DNA of 64,000 bases from Streptomyces viridochromogenes (GCF_001270495.1 NZ_LGUR01000221.1:1-64000); one strand, 5' to 3'. Numbered from the stretch's first letter, positions 16,379 through 25,779 are shown. The notes: generated by a model from the letters alone, not told the origin. Numbers and translations: made by a program.

Positions 16379-17424
16379 CCGCGCTCCCAGAATGCAGGAC
16401 CGACGGGCTCTTCGAAGTCGCCGAGCGCCTCGAGGTAGCCCTCGTCGTTCACGCCGATGCGCAGCTGCGGCAGGGCGTGACCGGCCGGGCCGAAGATCAC
16501 TCGGGCACCGTCGGAGAGGTCGAAGGTGGACTGGTGGCAGGGGCAGAGCACGTGGTGCGTCTGCTGCTCGTACAGGGAGATCGGGCAACCGACGTGGGTG
16601 CAGATCTTCGAGTACGCGACGATGCCCTCGTGCGACCACTCGAGCTCGCGCTTGTCCTTGATGTCGTCGGGCTGGAGCCGGACGATCATCAGGGCGGCCT
16701 TGGCGATCTCGTTCTGGAAGTCGTGGTCGTGCTCCTCCAGGTCCTCCGGCTTGGCGAAGGTGAGGGAGCCGACCGCGACGTCCGAGGGACGCAGCGGCTC
16801 GTTGGTGTTCATGTTGACGAGCAGCTTGCCCTTGGACCACAGGGTGTGGCGCAGCTTGGTCCCGGGCAGCGGGCCGAGGTCACGCAGCAGGACCACGCCG
16901 GAGAGCGGGAACAGGGCCAGCGCGCCGAACATCGTGTTGCGGATCAGCTTGCGGCGCCCCAGCGCGGACTCCTTGGCGCCCTGCTTGAAGTCGGCCATGA
17001 CCTTGGCCTTGACCTCGGGCTCCGCCGCGATGGCGTGTCGCTCGTCCGCGACCTCCACGTCGGACATCAGCGTGCGGGCCCAGTGGACCGCGCCCGCGCC
17101 GATGCAGAACAGCGCCATACCGAGAGTCAGACCCAGCGCGAAGTTCAGCGCGTTGAGGTGACCGATCGGGAAGACGAAGACCGACTTGTCGTGCGGGATC
17201 GCGACGTACGCGGCGATGAAGGCGACGGTGGCCAGCATCGACACCGTGAACAGCAGGGCGACCGTGCGCTCGGACCGCCTGGCGGCCCGCTCGTCGATGT
17301 CCTGGATCCGGTGCTCGTGGGGCGGCAGGCCGGGGTCGGCGAAGGGGTTCTTCTCGTCCGCTACCGCGACGGTGGTGTCCTGCTCAGCGGGCAGGTTCTC
17401 TTCTGGAATGTCTTGGCTACTCAT
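16375..17424 (-). CDS. qcrA: Cytochrome bc1 complex Rieske iron-sulfur subunit
   Basis: A 349-residue protein anchored by three transmembrane helices (about residues 55-75, 85-112 and a third near 165-185), as in actinobacterial QcrA but unlike the single-helix mitochondrial form. The [2Fe-2S] cluster ligands are in CTHVGCP and CPCHQST in the C-terminal domain. It takes electrons from menaquinol and delivers them to QcrC. The start overlaps the stop of qcrC and its stop overlaps the start of qcrB, so the three are translationally coupled. Confidence 0.97.
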   Translation of the reverse strand: MSSQDIPEENLPAEQDTTVAVADEKNPFADPGLPPHEHRIQDIDERAARRSERTVALLFTVSMLATVAFIAAYVAIPHDKSVFVFPIGHLNALNFALGLTLGMALFCIGAGAVHWARTLMSDVEVADERHAIAAEPEVKAKVMADFKQGAKESALGRRKLIRNTMFGALALFPLSGVVLLRDLGPLPGTKLRHTLWSKGKLLVNMNTNEPLRPSDVAVGSLTFAKPEDLEEHDHDFQNEIAKAALMIVRLQPDDIKDKRELEWSHEGIVAYSKICTHVGCPISLYEQQTHHVLCPCHQSTFDLSDGARVIFGPAGHALPQLRIGVNDEGYLEALGDFEEPVGPAFWERG

Positions 17425-18233
17425 GACTTCTTGGCCTTTGCGGTCCGAGCGGCGACCCAGACGGCGACCGCGATCAGTGCACCGAGCCCGAAGATCCAGG
17501 CGAAGAGGCCCTCACTGACCGGCCCGAGGCCGCCCAGCTCCAGACCACCCGGGTTGACCGTCTCGTCGCTGTTGACCGCGTGCAGGTACGCGATGATGTC
17601 CTTCTTGTTCTGCTCCGACAGCGTGGTGTCGGGGAACGACGGCATGTTCTGCGGGCCGGTCTGCATGGCCTCGTAGATGTGCTTGGGGTCGACACCCTCG
17701 AGGGTCGGTGCGAACTTGCCCTTCGTCAGCGCGCCGCCCTTGCCGGTGAAGTTGTGGCACTGGGCGCAGTTGTTGCGGAAGAGCTCGCCGCCCTTGGCGA
17801 TGTCCGCGCCCTCGGGGCCGTACTGCTCCTCGGTCGGGACGGACGGACCGGCACCCAGCGAGGCGATGAACGCCGCGAGCTGGTCGATCTCGGCCTGCGA
17901 GTAGATGTTCTTCTTCTTCGGGACCTGGGCGCCCTGGGAGGTGGCGGCCGGCATACGGCCCGTCGAGACCTGGAAGTCCACGGAGGCGGCGCCGACGCCC
18001 ACCAGGCTCGGCCCGTCGGAGGTGCCCTGACCATCGGTTCCGTGGCAGCTGGCGCAGCCGACGGTGTAGAGCTTCTTGCCCTCCTCGATGGTGAGGGACT
18101 GGGCGGTTTCCTCGGCCTGCGCCTTGTCCGCGGGAGCGAACACGGCGTACAGCCCCCCCGTGCACGCCAGCGCGAGGAGTAGGACGACGACCGCCGCCAG
18201 CGGATGGCGTCGTCGTGCGGAGAGCTTTTTCAC
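17421..18233 (-). CDS. qcrC: Cytochrome bc1 complex diheme cytochrome c subunit
   Basis: A 270-residue protein with an N-terminal membrane segment (about 10-33), two class I cytochrome c domains each with a heme site (CASCHG near residue 57 and CAQCHN near residue 158), and a C-terminal transmembrane anchor (about 240-262). The diheme subunit replaces a soluble cytochrome c in Actinobacteria and carries electrons directly to the aa3 oxidase. The stop overlaps the qcrA start. Confidence 0.97.
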   Translation of the reverse strand: MKKLSARRRHPLAAVVVLLLALACTGGLYAVFAPADKAQAEETAQSLTIEEGKKLYTVGCASCHGTDGQGTSDGPSLVGVGAASVDFQVSTGRMPAATSQGAQVPKKKNIYSQAEIDQLAAFIASLGAGPSVPTEEQYGPEGADIAKGGELFRNNCAQCHNFTGKGGALTKGKFAPTLEGVDPKHIYEAMQTGPQNMPSFPDTTLSEQNKKDIIAYLHAVNSDETVNPGGLELGGLGPVSEGLFAWIFGLGALIAVAVWVAARTAKAKKS

Positions 18234-18312
18234 GGATTACCCCGGTGTCAGGATCTTCTGCGTCGATGCTTCGGTATGTGCGTTTGTGGAACGCGCGCGG
18301 GATCGGGCCCAG

Positions 18313-18933
18313 CTACTTGATCATGTAGATCGTGGCGAAGAGGCCGATCCAGACGACATCGACGAAGTGCCAGTAGTAGGACACGACGATCGCGGCGGTC
18401 GCCTGCTCGTGCGTGAACCTCTTCGCCGCGTAGGTGCGGCCGAGGACGAACAGGAAGGCGATGAGGCCACCCGTCACGTGCAGGCCGTGGAAGCCGGTCG
18501 TCAGGTAGAAGACCGAGCCGTACGGGTCGGACGAGAGCGAGAGGCCCTCGTGCTTGACCAGCTCGGTGTACTCGTACACCTGACCGCCGATGAAGATCGC
18601 ACCCATGATGAAGGTGACGATGAACCAGCCCCGGAGCTTCTTCACGTCACCGCGCTCGGCGGCGAAGACGCCGAGCTGGCAGGTGAGGGAGGAGAGCACC
18701 AGGATCGTGGTGTTCGTCGCCGAGAACGGGAAGTTCAGGGCGTCGGCCTTCTCATGCCAGAAGTCCGGACCGGTCACCGATCGCAGGGTGAAGTACATCG
18801 CGAAGAGGGCCGCGAAGAACATCAGCTCGGAACTCAACCAGATGATGGTTCCGACGCTGGTGAGGTTCGGTCGGTTGACCGACGGGTGCGCGTGACCCTT
18901 GTCTACTGTCGTTGCTGTCGCCACGACCGACAT
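18313..18933 (-). CDS. ctaE: Cytochrome c oxidase subunit III
   Basis: A 206-residue, five-helix subunit III of the aa3 oxidase. Conserved elements include [17 protein letters not shown] at the start, [14 protein letters not shown] and [15 protein letters not shown], and [14 protein letters not shown] at the end. It stabilises subunit I proton uptake. It is the first gene of ctaE-qcrCAB. The start codon lies inside the palindrome 18924-18944 and no canonical ribosome binding site is close. The divergent neighbour is a receiver-like protein. Confidence 0.96.
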   Translation of the reverse strand: MSVVATATTVDKGHAHPSVNRPNLTSVGTIIWLSSELMFFAALFAMYFTLRSVTGPDFWHEKADALNFPFSATNTTILVLSSLTCQLGVFAAERGDVKKLRGWFIVTFIMGAIFIGGQVYEYTELVKHEGLSLSSDPYGSVFYLTTGFHGLHVTGGLIAFLFVLGRTYAAKRFTHEQATAAIVVSYYWHFVDVVWIGLFATIYMIK

Positions 18934-18944
18934 TATGTCGGTCG
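18924..18944. promoter_or_regulatory. Perfect palindrome spanning the ctaE start codon
   Basis: CGACCGACAT-T-ATGTCGGTCG is a perfect inverted repeat of 10-base arms around one central base. The ctaE ATG is at its middle on the minus strand. As DNA it looks like a dimeric operator; as RNA it can form an 8-base-pair stem with an ATAAT loop that hides the start codon. Confidence 0.6.
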
Positions 18945-19078
18945 CTTATCCCGCCCTCACTCCGGGGGGTGCCGTTCGGAGTGTCTTCCCCGTTCATACC
19001 GGTGTTGACGTGGTGTTCAAGGGAGTAGCATCCGGCTCAACGGGCCTGTCCTTACGACGCAGACGTCACGGAGGAACA

Positions 19079-19480
19079 ATGCAGCCGACCGCCACGGTGC
19101 TGGTCTACAGCGACGACTCCAACACCCGCGAGCAGGTGAGGTTGGCTACCGGGCGCCGGCCCGCGCCGGATGTGCCTGTCGTGCAGTTCGTGGAGTGCGC
19201 GACGCCGGCCGCCGTCGTCAAGGAGCTGGACAAGGGGGGCATCGACGTCTGTGTGCTGGACGGTGAGGCCGTGCCCATGGGGGGCATGGGGGTCTGCCGG
19301 CAGATCAAGGACGAGGTGTTCAACTGCCCGCCGGTGCTGCTGCTGATCGGGCGGCCGCAGGATGCGTGGCTGGCCACGTGGAGCCGGGCTGAGGCGGCGG
19401 TGACGCTGCCGGTGGAGCCGGTGGAGTTCGCGGCGGCGTTGGCTTCTCTGCTGCGTACGAAGAATCTTCAGAGCGCCTGA
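19079..19480 (+). CDS. Receiver-like domain protein, divergent from the respiratory operon
   Basis: A 133-residue stand-alone domain resembling a two-component receiver. It has an N-terminal VLVYSDDSNTREQV with the acidic pair, a possible phospho-acceptor Asp in IDVCVLDGEAVPMGGMG, and LLLIGRP in the place of the Thr/Ser strand. The conserved Lys expected before a Pro near the end is absent: the sequence reads AAVTLPVEPVEF. It may therefore be a pseudo-receiver. The ATG has GGAGGAA immediately upstream. Its divergent position from ctaE-qcrCAB suggests a link with respiration, which remains inference. Confidence 0.75.
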   Translation: MQPTATVLVYSDDSNTREQVRLATGRRPAPDVPVVQFVECATPAAVVKELDKGGIDVCVLDGEAVPMGGMGVCRQIKDEVFNCPPVLLLIGRPQDAWLATWSRAEAAVTLPVEPVEFAAALASLLRTKNLQSA

Positions 19481-19532
19481 GAGCCCGGTTCAGCAGGTGG
19501 TCCGGCGGCTGCGGGCCGGCCCCAGGGGGGGG

Positions 19533-20795
19533 TCAGACCGCTGTCGGCCTGAGACGTGCCGCGTCTTCAGGTCGCGGCCCCTCCGGCGTGCCGCCCACCA
19601 GGGCGCTGCCGTTGCGCCAGTTCTTCCACTCCATGTTCCAGTCGCCGAAGCCGTTGCCGAACGGCTCCATCGTGTTGCCGTACGAGTTGATGACCTTGAC
19701 GATGTCGCCCTCGCGGACGTTCTCGAAGAACCACGCGGCGTTGGCGGTGCTCATGCCGGTGCAGCCGTGGCTGACGTTGGCGTAGCCCTGGGAGCCGACC
19801 GACCAGGGGGCGGCGTGGACGTATTCGCCGCTCCAGGTCACGCGGGTGGCGTAGTAGACCGGTAGGTCGTACGAGTCCGCGGAGCCCTCCGCTATGCCGA
19901 TGCTCGTGCCGCGCATGCGTACGAAGTACTCCTTGCCCAGCACGACCTTGACGCCGTTACGGGTCTCGAAGCCGGGCTTGCCGGTCGTGACGGGGATCGA
20001 CCTGACCTCCTCGCCGTTGCGGTAGAGCGTCAGCTGGTGGGTCGCGGCGTCCGTGACGGCTATGACCTGGTCGCCGATGGTGATGCGCAGGGGCTTGGCC
20101 TTGCCGCCCCAGAGGCGGTCGCTGATCTTGATGCCGTCGAGGTTGCTGCGGGCCTGGATGGTGGCGCCGGCGGGCCAGTACTCCTGGGGGCGGTAGTGGA
20201 GCTTCTTGTCGTCCACCCAGTGCCAGTTGCCGTCGACGGCGGGGGCGGACTCGACCTTGAGGGCCCGCTCGACTATCGCCCGCTGGTTCTTGTCCTTGAC
20301 GGGGTGGCTCAGTTCGGCCGTGACGGGCTGGCCGACGCCGTATGTGCCCGCCTTGGGGCCGAACGTCACCGTCAGGTGCTGCTTGCTGGTCGGCCTGCTG
20401 GTGTCGAAGGTGAGGACCTTGCGGCCGGGGGCGCCGTCCTCGTCCTCGGTGCTCACGCGGAGCGTGTAGCGGGCGTTGGCGGCGAGCGGGGAGGTGCTGT
20501 GCCAGCGGGTGCCGTCGACGGAGAGTTCGCCCGCGACGTAGCGTCCTGCGGCGTCCCTGGCGGTGACGTCCGTGATACGGCCGTCGGAGTCCTCGGCGGT
20601 GATCTCCAGGGGCTTGTCGGGGTCGGCCTTCCTGCCGTCGCCCGTGGGGCCGTTGAAGGCGATCTGGTCGGCCGCGTCGTAGGGCTCGGCGGACAGCGGG
20701 TTGCCGTCGCTGCTGCACCCGGCGGCGCTCGCGCCGAGCCCTATCAGCAGGAGCGTGCAGCCTATGACGGTGCTCTTGCTCGGTGTTTTGCTCAT
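19533..20795 (-). CDS. L,D-transpeptidase lipoprotein (YkuD domain)
   Basis: A 420-residue exported enzyme that forms 3-3 cross-links in peptidoglycan. The signal ends in a lipobox with Cys27 (GASAAGC). Residues about 50-260 are two Ig-like domains as in LdtMt2 (including ITAEDSDGRITDV and TFGPKAGTYGVGQP). The YkuD catalytic domain (about 270-385) carries the catalytic Cys345 in NVSHGCTGMST and the His of YVHAAPWS. The C-terminal tail has the FGDWNMEWKNW motif seen in actinobacterial Ldts. It sits inside the respiratory cluster but is transcribed separately. Confidence 0.95.
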   Translation of the reverse strand: MSKTPSKSTVIGCTLLLIGLGASAAGCSSDGNPLSAEPYDAADQIAFNGPTGDGRKADPDKPLEITAEDSDGRITDVTARDAAGRYVAGELSVDGTRWHSTSPLAANARYTLRVSTEDEDGAPGRKVLTFDTSRPTSKQHLTVTFGPKAGTYGVGQPVTAELSHPVKDKNQRAIVERALKVESAPAVDGNWHWVDDKKLHYRPQEYWPAGATIQARSNLDGIKISDRLWGGKAKPLRITIGDQVIAVTDAATHQLTLYRNGEEVRSIPVTTGKPGFETRNGVKVVLGKEYFVRMRGTSIGIAEGSADSYDLPVYYATRVTWSGEYVHAAPWSVGSQGYANVSHGCTGMSTANAAWFFENVREGDIVKVINSYGNTMEPFGNGFGDWNMEWKNWRNGSALVGGTPEGPRPEDAARLRPTAV

Positions 20796-20870
20796 GGCCT
20801 CACGCTAGGAAGCGTGGTCACCCTCGGCGCGCCGGATAGCGCGTACGGGTGACGTCCGTTGCTGCAAAAG

Positions 20871-20910
20871 CATGAGCCCGGACACTCCTGACGGAGTGTC
20901 CGGGCTCATG
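20871..20910 (-). terminator. Very strong terminator after ctaF
   Basis: An 18-base-pair perfect stem (CATGAGCCCGGACACTCC with its complement) around a TGAC loop, followed on the minus strand by CTTTTGC. It ends the ctaC-ctaD-ctaF transcript 16 bases after the ctaF stop and shields the L,D-transpeptidase gene. Confidence 0.92.
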
Positions 20911-20925
20911 TGAGCTCAGCTCGTG

Positions 20926-21324
20926 TTACTGGGTGCGGTTCTCACCGCGGTAGTACTCGAAGACCCAGCCCCAGAGGCCGATCAGCAGCATCGGGAACGA
21001 GAAGTACAGCAGCCACCAGCCGACCGCGATCGCCAGGAAGGCGAGCGCGCCACCGATCGCGAGGGAGAGCGGCTGCCAGCTGTGCGGGCTGAAGAACCCG
21101 ACCTCGCCGGCGTCGTCCGCCACGTCCGCTTCCTTGTTGTCCTGGGCGCCCGTGTCGACCCGCCGGGCCGTGAAGCCCAGGTAGAAGCCGATCATGATGG
21201 ACAGACCGAAGGACAGGAAGAGGGCCGTCGTACCGGCCGGCTCCTTCGACCACACGCCATAGACGATCGCCATGGCGAGGATGAAGACGCTCAGCCAGAT
21301 GAACATCTTGCCCTGGATCTTCAC
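20926..21324 (-). CDS. ctaF: Cytochrome c oxidase subunit IV (actinobacterial type)
   Basis: A 132-residue membrane subunit with four hydrophobic helices: about residues 7-25, 33-50, 82-100 and 103-122, with a charged loop ([28 protein letters not shown]) between pairs. This is the family specific to actinobacterial aa3 oxidases. It overlaps the end of ctaD by four bases (21321-21324), which fixes the ATG start, and is followed at once by a strong terminator. Confidence 0.95.
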   Translation of the reverse strand: MKIQGKMFIWLSVFILAMAIVYGVWSKEPAGTTALFLSFGLSIMIGFYLGFTARRVDTGAQDNKEADVADDAGEVGFFSPHSWQPLSLAIGGALAFLAIAVGWWLLYFSFPMLLIGLWGWVFEYYRGENRTQ

Positions 21325-23057
21325 TTGCCGGCCTCCTTGCCACCAGCGAGGGCCTTCTCACCGTGAGGTGCGTTCTCGAGCTGGTCGAGGGCGGCGATCT
21401 CAGGGTGGTGCAGGTCGAACGCCGGGGATTCGGAACGGATCCGCGGCAGGGTGAGGAAGTTGTGCCGCGGCGGCGGGCAGGACGTGGCCCACTCGAGCGA
21501 GCGGCCGTAGCCCCACGGGTCGTCGACCTCGACCTTCTTGCCGTACTTGGCGGTCTTCCACACGTTGTAGAAGAACGGCAGGATCGAGGCGCCGAGCACG
21601 AACGAGCTGATCGTCGAGATCGTGTTCAGAGCGGTGAAGCCGTCGGCCGCGAGGTAGTCGGCGTAACGACGCGGCATGCCCTCGGCACCCAGCCAGTGCT
21701 GGACCAGGAAGGTGCCGTGGAAGCCGACGAACAGCGTCCAGAAGGTGATCTTGCCGAGGCGCTCGTCGAGCATCTTGCCGGTCATCTTCGGCCACCAGAA
21801 GTGGAAGCCGGAGAACATCGCGAAGACGACGGTGCCGAAGACGACGTAGTGGAAGTGGGCCACCACGAAGTACGAGTCGGACACGTGGAAGTCCATCGGC
21901 GGCGAGGCGAGGATGACACCCGTCAGACCACCGAAGGTGAAGGTGATGAGGAAGCCGGTCGCCCAGAGCATCGGTGTCTCGAAGGACAACGAGCCCTTCC
22001 ACATCGTGCCGATCCAGTTGAAGAACTTCACGCCGGTCGGCACGGCGATGAGGAACGTCATGAAGGAGAAGAACGGCAGGAGGACGCCTCCGGTGACGTA
22101 CATGTGGTGCGCCCACACCGTCACGGACAGGCCCGCGATCGCGATGGTCGCCGCGATCAGACCCATGTAGCCGAACATCGGCTTGCGGGAGAAGACCGGG
22201 ATGACCTCACTGATGATGCCGAAGAACGGCAGCGCGATGATGTACACCTCTGGATGGCCGAAGAACCAGAAGAGGTGTTGCCACAGCAGCGCTCCGCCGT
22301 TGGCCGAGTCGAAGACATGCGCTCCGAACTTGCGGTCCGCCTCCAGGGCGAACAGCGCGGCCGCGAGGACCGGGAAGGCGAGCAGGACCAGGACCGCGGT
22401 CAGCAGCACGTTCCACACGAAGATCGGCATGCGGAACATCGTCATGCCGGGGGCGCGCATGCAGATGATCGTGGTGATGAAGTTGACCGCGCCGAGGATG
22501 GTGCCGAAGCCGGAGAAGGCCAGACCCATGATCCACAGGTCGGCGCCGATGCCCGGGCTGCGGACCGCGTCCGACAGCGGGGAGTAGGCGAACCAGCCGA
22601 AGTCGGCGGCGCCGTTCGGGGTGAGGAAGCCGCCCACCGCGATCGTCGAGCCGAACAGGTACAGCCAGTAGGCGAACATGTTCAGCCGCGGGAACGCCAC
22701 GTCCGGCGCGCCGATCTGCAGCGGCATGATCCAGTTCGTGAAGCCGGCGAACAGCGGCGTCGCGAACATCAGCAGCATGATCGTGCCGTGCATCGTGAAC
22801 GCCTGGTTGAACTGCTCGTTCGACATGATCTGCAGACCAGGCCGGGCGAGCTCGGCGCGCATGAAGAGCGCCATCACGCCACCGATCACGAAGAACGCGA
22901 ACGACGTGACGAGGTACAGCGTTCCGATCGTCTTGTGGTCGGTGGTGGTGAGCCACTTGACCACGACGTTGCCGGGCTGCTTGCGCCTGACCGGCAGCTC
23001 GTTCTCGTACGAGTCCTCAGCTGCCGCGGCACCCTGGGGTTCGTTGAGGATGCTCAC
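21321..23057 (-). CDS. ctaD: Cytochrome c oxidase subunit I
   Basis: A 578-residue heme-copper oxidase catalytic subunit with twelve helices. Visible ligands include the low-spin heme His in FTMHGTIM, the CuB His and the cross-linked Tyr in [11 protein letters not shown], the His pair in [10 protein letters not shown], and the heme a3/heme a His residues in AHFHYVVFG. It reduces O2 to water and pumps protons. The GTG start at 23057 overlaps the ctaC stop as GTGA; GGGAGACG lies upstream. Frames open further upstream are not used. Confidence 0.97.
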   Translation of the reverse strand: MSILNEPQGAAAAEDSYENELPVRRKQPGNVVVKWLTTTDHKTIGTLYLVTSFAFFVIGGVMALFMRAELARPGLQIMSNEQFNQAFTMHGTIMLLMFATPLFAGFTNWIMPLQIGAPDVAFPRLNMFAYWLYLFGSTIAVGGFLTPNGAADFGWFAYSPLSDAVRSPGIGADLWIMGLAFSGFGTILGAVNFITTIICMRAPGMTMFRMPIFVWNVLLTAVLVLLAFPVLAAALFALEADRKFGAHVFDSANGGALLWQHLFWFFGHPEVYIIALPFFGIISEVIPVFSRKPMFGYMGLIAATIAIAGLSVTVWAHHMYVTGGVLLPFFSFMTFLIAVPTGVKFFNWIGTMWKGSLSFETPMLWATGFLITFTFGGLTGVILASPPMDFHVSDSYFVVAHFHYVVFGTVVFAMFSGFHFWWPKMTGKMLDERLGKITFWTLFVGFHGTFLVQHWLGAEGMPRRYADYLAADGFTALNTISTISSFVLGASILPFFYNVWKTAKYGKKVEVDDPWGYGRSLEWATSCPPPRHNFLTLPRIRSESPAFDLHHPEIAALDQLENAPHGEKALAGGKEAGK

Positions 23058-24019
23058 AGGTTTGTCGTCTCCCGGTTCTTCTCGTGACCCGTCTGCGCGA
23101 TGCCGGCGGGAACGTAACCGGTCTGCCCCTTCTTGGCGAGGTCCTTGAGGTGCTGCTCGTAGCGCTCGGGGGAGACGACCTTCACGTTGAACAGCATCCG
23201 GGAGTGGTCGACGCCGCACAGCTCGGCGCACTTGCCCAGGAAGGTGCCCTCCTTGTTGGGGGTCACCTCGAAGGCGTTGGTGTGGCCCGGGATGACGTCC
23301 TGCTTCATGAGGAACGGCACCACCCAGAAGGAGTGGATGACGTCACGCGAGGTGAGGACGAAGCGGACCGTCTTACCCTTGGGCAGCCACAGGGTGGGGC
23401 CCGGGTTGCCCGTCTGGGGGTTCCGGCTGGCGGGAGTGCCGGCGTCGTAGACACCGCCCGCGTTCGCGGGGAAGTCCTCCTTGAACCGGTCCGGAATGGC
23501 GGCCAGGTTCTTGTCGGTCTTCGCGTCACCGGTGGAACCGTCGACGGGCTGTACGTAGTTGAAGGCCCAGCTCCACTGGTAGCCCACGACGTTGACGGTC
23601 AGGTCGGGCTTGTCCTTGAGGCTGAGCAGCTTCGTCTCGTCGCGGGCCGTGAAGTAGAAGAGCACCGAGACGATGATGAGCGGGACCACCGTGTACAGCG
23701 CCTCGATCGGCATGTTGTACCGGGTCTGCGGAGGAACCTCGACCTTGGTGCGGCTGCGCCGGTGGAAGACGGTGCTCCACAGGATCAGGCCCCAGACCAG
23801 GACGCCCGTGGCGAGCGCGGCCGCCCACGAGCCCTGCCACAGGGAGAGGATCCGCGGAGCCTCTTCCGTGGTCGGGGTGGGCATACCAAGGCGGGGGAAG
23901 TCTTCCCAGTTGTACGAGCAACCGGTGGCTGTCGCCAGGACCAGGCCCGCGGTCATTGCCTGCAGCAGCTTCCGCCGCATCGGGCGCCGCGGCGAGCGGT
24001 CGGAGCCGTTGGGACTCAC
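23054..24019 (-). CDS. ctaC: Cytochrome c oxidase subunit II (lipoprotein)
   Basis: A 321-residue protein with a lipobox at Cys34 (LATATGC), two transmembrane helices (about 60-83 and 108-128) and a cupredoxin domain. The CuA ligands are visible in the His of DVIHSFWV and in [14 protein letters not shown], which carries the two Cys, His and Met. It accepts electrons from the QcrC cytochrome domain. The GTG at 24019 has GGGAAGG upstream. An inverted repeat (24104-24132) lies about 90 bases before the start. First gene of ctaC-ctaD-ctaF. Confidence 0.97.
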   Translation of the reverse strand: MSPNGSDRSPRRPMRRKLLQAMTAGLVLATATGCSYNWEDFPRLGMPTPTTEEAPRILSLWQGSWAAALATGVLVWGLILWSTVFHRRSRTKVEVPPQTRYNMPIEALYTVVPLIIVSVLFYFTARDETKLLSLKDKPDLTVNVVGYQWSWAFNYVQPVDGSTGDAKTDKNLAAIPDRFKEDFPANAGGVYDAGTPASRNPQTGNPGPTLWLPKGKTVRFVLTSRDVIHSFWVVPFLMKQDVIPGHTNAFEVTPNKEGTFLGKCAELCGVDHSRMLFNVKVVSPERYEQHLKDLAKKGQTGYVPAGIAQTGHEKNRETTNL

Positions 24020-24103
24020 GTAGCGCCTTCCCGAGAGTCTCGCCCGCGCGGTATGGCTGCGGCCTGCCTTCTCGCTGGTCGGTCGCCGCCCTGCGACGGG
24101 CAG

Positions 24104-24132
24104 GGGTTTGGATGTTTATGCGGACCAAACCC
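24104..24132. promoter_or_regulatory. Inverted repeat upstream of ctaC
   Basis: GGGTTTGG and CCAAACCC form 8-base arms around an AT-rich 13-base centre that contains TTTATG. It lies 85-113 bases before the ctaC GTG in otherwise gene-free sequence. It looks like an operator or promoter element; no specific regulator is implied. Confidence 0.45.
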
Positions 24133-24214
24133 TAGCCGACGCCCTCCGGGGGTTCGCGGGGAGGGGTGCCTATGGGGTGGGGTGGTTCGCTTGTTTGGCG
24201 GGTGCGGGTGATTT

Positions 24215-24276
24215 GTGGCTGGTCGCGCCCCGCGGCGGAGCCGCTGATGTCACAGCCCCGCGCCCCTTTGGGGCGC
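24215..24276 (+). repeat. Dispersed palindromic repeat, copy B
   Basis: Same family as 10501-10562. It starts GTGGCTGGTCGCGCC, continues CGCGGCGGAGCCGC, and ends CCCCTTTGGGGCGC, which itself is a hairpin. It lies in the divergent spacer between ctaC and the desulfurase-TusA gene and is preceded by GGGTGCGGGTGATTT, part of an extended element. Confidence 0.85.
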
Positions 24277-24305
24277 TCCTTTGCCGGACGTTCTAGCGTT
24301 GCTGT

Positions 24306-25682
24306 GTGAGTTACTTCGACGCTGCTTCCAGTGCTCCTCTTCATTCCGTCGCCCGGCAGGCGCTCGTGGCCTCCCTTGATGAGGGGTGGGCCGATCCGGC
24401 CCGTCTGTACAAGGAAGGGCGGCGGGCGCGGCTGTTGCTGGACGCGGCTCGGGAGGCTGCTGCCGAGGCTGTGGGGTGCCGTGCCGATGAGTTGGTGTTC
24501 ACCTCATCGGGGACGAAAGCCGTCCACTCGGGTGTCGCCGGAGTGTTGGCGGGGCGGCGGCGGGTCGGGCGTCACCTGATCGTGTCCGCCGTCGAACACT
24601 CCTCTGTGCTCCATGCGGCTGACGCGCACGAGGCCGGCGGCGGGGCGGTCACGCGGGTCGCGGTGGACCGTGCGGGGGCGGTGAGCGTGCGGGGGTACGC
24701 GGAGGCCCTGCGTCCGGACACCGCCCTCGCCTGCCTCCAGTCGGCCAACCACGAGGTGGGCACCGAGCAGCCGGTGGCGGAGGTGGCCGGGGTGTGCCGG
24801 GAGGAGGGGGTGCCGTTGTTGGTGGACGCGGCGCAGTCGCTCGGGTGGGGGCGGGTCGAGGGTGACTGGTCGGTGCTGACCGGGAGTGCCCACAAGTGGG
24901 GCGGGCCGTCGGGGGTCGGGCTGCTCGTCGTACGCAAAGGGGTGCGGTTCGCCGCGCAAGGGCCCGCGGACGAACGGGAGTCGGGGCGGGCGCCCGGGTT
25001 CGAGAACATCCCGGCGATCGTCGCTGCGGCGGCCTCGCTGCGGGCCGTGCAGGCCGAGGCGGCCCAAGAGGCGGTACGGCTGCGGGAGCTGACGGAGCGG
25101 ATCCGGGCGCGGGTGCCGGGGCTGGTGCCGGATGTGGAGGTGGTCGGCGACGCGGTGCGGCGGCTCCCCGGCATCGTCACGTTCTCGTGTCTCTATGTCG
25201 ACGGGGAGGCGTTGCTGCACGAGCTGGACCGTGCCGGGTTCTCGGTCTCCTCCGGTTCGTCCTGCACGAGCAGCACGCTGACGCCCAGCCATGTGCTGAA
25301 GGCGATGGGGGTGCTGAGCGAGGGGAATGTGCGGGTGTCGTTGCCGTTCGGGGCGGCGGCGGAGGACGTCGAACGGTTCCTGGAGGTGCTGCCGGGGGCG
25401 GTCGCGGGGGTGCGGGAGAAGCTGGGGGCACCGGTCGCCGAGACGGTCGTACGGGACGACGTCCTGGTCGTGGACTCCCTCGGCAAGCTGTGCCCGATCC
25501 CCGTCATCGAGCTGGCCAAGGTCATCGGCGAGGTGCCGGTGGGCGGACTGGTCCGCGTCCTCGCCGACGACGAGGCGGCCCGGCTGGACATCCCGGCGTG
25601 GTGCGAGATGCGGGGGCAGGAGTACGTGGGCGAGGAGCCGGCTGAGAAGGGGACGGCGTACGTGGTCCGCCGGGTGACCTGA
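24306..25682 (+). CDS. Cysteine desulfurase fused to a TusA sulfur carrier domain
   Basis: A 458-residue fusion. Residues 1-370 are a NifS/IscS-type class V desulfurase: PLP Lys in LTGSAHKWGGPSG, His in VSAVEHSSVL and catalytic Cys320 in SSGSSCTSSTLTPSHVL. Residues about 385-458 are a TusA/SirA domain with its sulfur-accepting Cys396 in LCPIPVIELAK. The fusion would let the persulfide made on Cys320 pass to Cys396, feeding tRNA thiolation or other sulfur transfer. The GTG at 24306 has no strong ribosome binding site. The Fe-S assembly gene erpA lies 3.4 kb downstream. Confidence 0.93.
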   Translation: MSYFDAASSAPLHSVARQALVASLDEGWADPARLYKEGRRARLLLDAAREAAAEAVGCRADELVFTSSGTKAVHSGVAGVLAGRRRVGRHLIVSAVEHSSVLHAADAHEAGGGAVTRVAVDRAGAVSVRGYAEALRPDTALACLQSANHEVGTEQPVAEVAGVCREEGVPLLVDAAQSLGWGRVEGDWSVLTGSAHKWGGPSGVGLLVVRKGVRFAAQGPADERESGRAPGFENIPAIVAAAASLRAVQAEAAQEAVRLRELTERIRARVPGLVPDVEVVGDAVRRLPGIVTFSCLYVDGEALLHELDRAGFSVSSGSSCTSSTLTPSHVLKAMGVLSEGNVRVSLPFGAAAEDVERFLEVLPGAVAGVREKLGAPVAETVVRDDVLVVDSLGKLCPIPVIELAKVIGEVPVGGLVRVLADDEAARLDIPAWCEMRGQEYVGEEPAEKGTAYVVRRVT

Positions 25683-25695
25683 ACGCCGCCCTTCC

Positions 25696-25751
25696 TGGGG
25701 GCGCGGGGCTGTGCCGATACGCGGCTTCCGCCGCGTGTGCGCGACCAGCCC
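25696..25751 (-). repeat. Dispersed palindromic repeat, copy C (inverted)
   Basis: Read on the minus strand it begins GGGGCTGGTCGCGC and ends AGCCCCGCGCCCCC, with the inner GCGGCGGAAGCCGC stem. It lies between the convergent desulfurase and sugar kinase genes and may serve as their shared terminator. Confidence 0.8.
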
Positions 25752-25779
25752 CCACGCGCCCGCCCCCGACAACGAGAGA

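Noticed and set aside
14045..16438. A 797-codon plus-strand frame
   Set aside because: It is the antisense of trpD and qcrB, rich in Arg, Asp and Val, with no domain.
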